Shown here: one piece after another, positions 4,331 through 5,620 of the stretch
How positions within the stretch are numbered: the first letter of the stretch is position 1
Layout of the letters: each line of letters opens with the position of its first letter
Origin: JAUSIF01 sp964620215
GTDB lineage: Bacteria; Pseudomonadota; Alphaproteobacteria; Rhizobiales; Xanthobacteraceae
Direction of reading: 5' to 3'
Assembly: GCA_964620215.1 (NCBI GenBank)
Contig: CAZUJE010000159.1
Location: forward strand, 1-5,620
Length of the DNA stretch: 5,620 bases
Made by a program: the position numbers and the translations under genes
Notes under the pieces: model-generated
Told to the model about the DNA's origin: nothing
The model's database searches: none
The model's input: only the letters and a program-made list of their open reading frames with translations

Positions 4331-5620
4331 TTATTTCATCCCGCCACCGGCGAGAAATTTCTCGAGCCAGTGAATGTTGTAGTTGCCATCGATGATGTCC
4401 TGGTTGCGCACGAGCCTGCGAAACAAGGGCAGCGTTGTCTGAATTCCATCCACGACATATTCGTCAATGGCGCGGCGCAGGCGCGCGAGGCATTCGTTGC
4501 GCGTGTTGCCGTGCACGATCAGCTTGCCGATCAGGGAGTCGTAATAGGGCGGGATTGAATAGCCCTGGTAGATCGCTGAATCGATGCGCACGCCAAGCCC
4601 GCCCGGCGGATAGTAGTAAGAAATTTTTCCGGGCGACGGCGCGAAGGTTTCCGGGTTCTCGGCGTTGACGCGGCACTCGATGGCGTGGCCGGAGAAGGTC
4701 ACGTCCTCCTGCTTGATGTTCAGTTTCGCGCCCGCCGCGATGCGGATCTGCTCGTTGACGAGATCGATTCCGGTCACCGCTTCCGTCACCGGATGCTCGA
4801 CCTGCAAGCGGGTGTTCATTTCGATGAAATAGAACTCGCCGTTCTCGTACAAGAATTCCACCGTGCCGGCGCCGAGATATTTCAGGTCGCGCATGGCTTT
4901 GGAGACAATGTCGCCGATCTTCTTGCGACTCTCCGCATTGAGGGCGGGAGAAGGGGATTCTTCCCAGATCTTCTGGTGGCGGCGCTGGAGCGAGCAATCG
5001 CGCTCGCCCAAATGAATTGCGTTACCCTGTCCGTCGCCGAGCACCTGGATTTCGATATGGCGCGGCTGGCCAAGATATTTTTCCAGATACACCGCGTCGT
5101 CCCCGAAAGCCGCCTTGGCTTCGGAGCGCGCGGTGGAAAGCGCGCTGGAGAGTTCTTCAGCCGTCATCGCGACCTTCATCCCGCGTCCGCCGCCGCCTGC
5201 GGCGGCTTTCACGAGCACGGGGAATCCGATTTCCTTGGCGATCTTCATCGCCTCGGCGTCGGACGTGACGCCGCCTTCGGAGCCGGGCACGCAGGGAATT
5301 CCCAGTTTCTTCGCGGTGCGCTTGGCTTCGATCTTGTCGCCCATGATGCGGATGTGCTCGGGCGAAGGGCCGATGAAGGCGACGCCATGCTCTTTCAGAA
5401 TTTCCGCGAAGCGGGCGTTCTCGGACAGAAATCCGTAGCCCGGATGCACCGCTTCCGCGCCGGTGATTTCGCAGGCGGCGAGCAAGGCCGGAATATTAAG
5501 ATAGGATTCCCGTGCAGGCGGTGGGCCGATGCAAACGCTTTCGTCCGCGAGCTTGACGTGCATCGCTTCCGCGTCGGCGGTGGAATGGACGGCGACGGTG
5601 GCGATGCCGAGTTCCTTGCA
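4331..5620 (-). CDS. accC: Acetyl-CoA carboxylase, biotin carboxylase subunit (5' end beyond window)
   Basis: AccC carboxylates the biotin on AccB using ATP and bicarbonate, the first half-reaction of malonyl-CoA synthesis, in the cytoplasm. The frame stays open to the right edge; 429 residues are visible, starting CKELGIATVAVHS, which aligns with residue 21 of E. coli AccC, so about 20 residues are missing. The internal ATG at 5563 is not the start. Visible landmarks (fragment numbering): GDK (Lys96), Lys138 followed by the ATP-grasp glycine loop GGGGRG (142-147), ERDCSLQRRHQK (207-218), FIEMNTRLQVEHP (265-277) with Glu267, Asn269, Arg271, Gln273 and Glu275, and Arg317 in ECRVNAENP, all expected for metal, ATP and bicarbonate/biotin binding. 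There is no biotinyl or carboxyltransferase domain, so it is the separate bacterial subunit rather than a propionyl- or pyruvate carboxylase. accB would normally lie just upstream, off the window. The stop abuts that of the receiver gene. Confidence 0.96.
   Translation of the reverse strand, partial: CKELGIATVAVHSTADAEAMHVKLADESVCIGPPPARESYLNIPALLAACEITGAEAVHPGYGFLSENARFAEILKEHGVAFIGPSPEHIRIMGDKIEAKRTAKKLGIPCVPGSEGGVTSDAEAMKIAKEIGFPVLVKAAAGGGGRGMKVAMTAEELSSALSTARSEAKAAFGDDAVYLEKYLGQPRHIEIQVLGDGQGNAIHLGERDCSLQRRHQKIWEESPSPALNAESRKKIGDIVSKAMRDLKYLGAGTVEFLYENGEFYFIEMNTRLQVEHPVTEAVTGIDLVNEQIRIAAGAKLNIKQEDVTFSGHAIECRVNAENPETFAPSPGKISYYYPPGGLGVRIDSAIYQGYSIPPYYDSLIGKLIVHGNTRNECLARLRRAIDEYVVDGIQTTLPLFRRLVRNQDIIDGNYNIHWLEKFLAGGGMK
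4351..4364. terminator. 14-base perfect palindrome in the 3' end of accC, weak terminator candidate
   Basis: CGAGAAATTTCTCG at 4351-4364 is a perfect palindrome inside the last accC codons and 21 bases past the receiver-gene stop. As RNA it would form only a short stem (five pairs, AATT loop). There is no T-run after it in either direction. It is placed where a shared end signal for the two convergent genes could be, but palindromy may follow from the codons for Leu-Glu-Lys-Phe-Leu alone. Confidence 0.25.

Noticed and set aside
4435..5438. Several open frames on both strands overlapping accC
   Set aside because: All are Arg/Ala-rich shadows without motifs over an unmistakable, uninterrupted biotin carboxylase.
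1..5620. CRISPR arrays, tRNA/rRNA genes, insertion sequences, toxin-antitoxin or phage genes
   Set aside because: I saw no regularly spaced repeats, RNA-gene signatures, transposase motifs or terminal repeats; nearly every base is accounted for by conserved genes.

Overview
The window looks like the chromosome of a GC-rich alphaproteobacterium, most likely Hyphomicrobiales (Rhizobiales), in the Bradyrhizobium/Rhodopseudomonas direction. This rests on gene content and protein style: a DUF934-cysH sulfur assimilation pair, a long NfeD protease next to a slipin, a secreted TPR protein, an orphan CheY-like receiver and accC. Genus-level placement is inference. I see no mobile elements, phage genes, CRISPR arrays, tRNAs or rRNAs, and coding density is very high.

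Layout: (1) bases 1-959, plus strand: the 3' end of a DUF934 gene, overlapping by 4 bases (GTGA) a complete cysH for a 4Fe-4S adenylyl-sulfate reductase. This is the tail of an assimilatory sulfate/sulfite reduction operon. (2) bases 960-3736, minus strand, read right to left: a secreted TPR protein, an NfeD-type membrane serine protease and a slipin/stomatin-like SPFH protein. Spacers of 50 and 12 bases suggest one envelope-quality-control transcription unit. (3) bases 3737-3943: a 207-bp divergent intergenic region, the only real noncoding stretch. It holds a 41-base interrupted palindrome, a possible EcfG-like promoter, three copies of a GAGTATG heptamer and a hairpin between a Shine-Dalgarno-like sequence and the next start codon. 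(4) bases 3944-4330, plus strand: a stand-alone receiver-domain response regulator. (5) bases 4331-5620, minus strand: accC (biotin carboxylase), missing about 20 N-terminal residues beyond the right edge.

The protein-coding content is largely ordinary housekeeping. NfeD and the slipin form a known pair, in which the protease cleaves the stomatin-like partner in studied archaeal homologues; the linked TPR protein is a plausible extra periplasmic component. CysH and DUF934 belong to sulfur assimilation and AccC to fatty-acid synthesis. The receiver protein has no visible kinase partner. The least explained material is the regulatory architecture between 3737 and 3943, and the two convergent gene pairs whose stop codons abut with no spacer (959/960 and 4330/4331), each with a palindrome inside the nearby coding end. 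I found no convincing new defence or mobile system.
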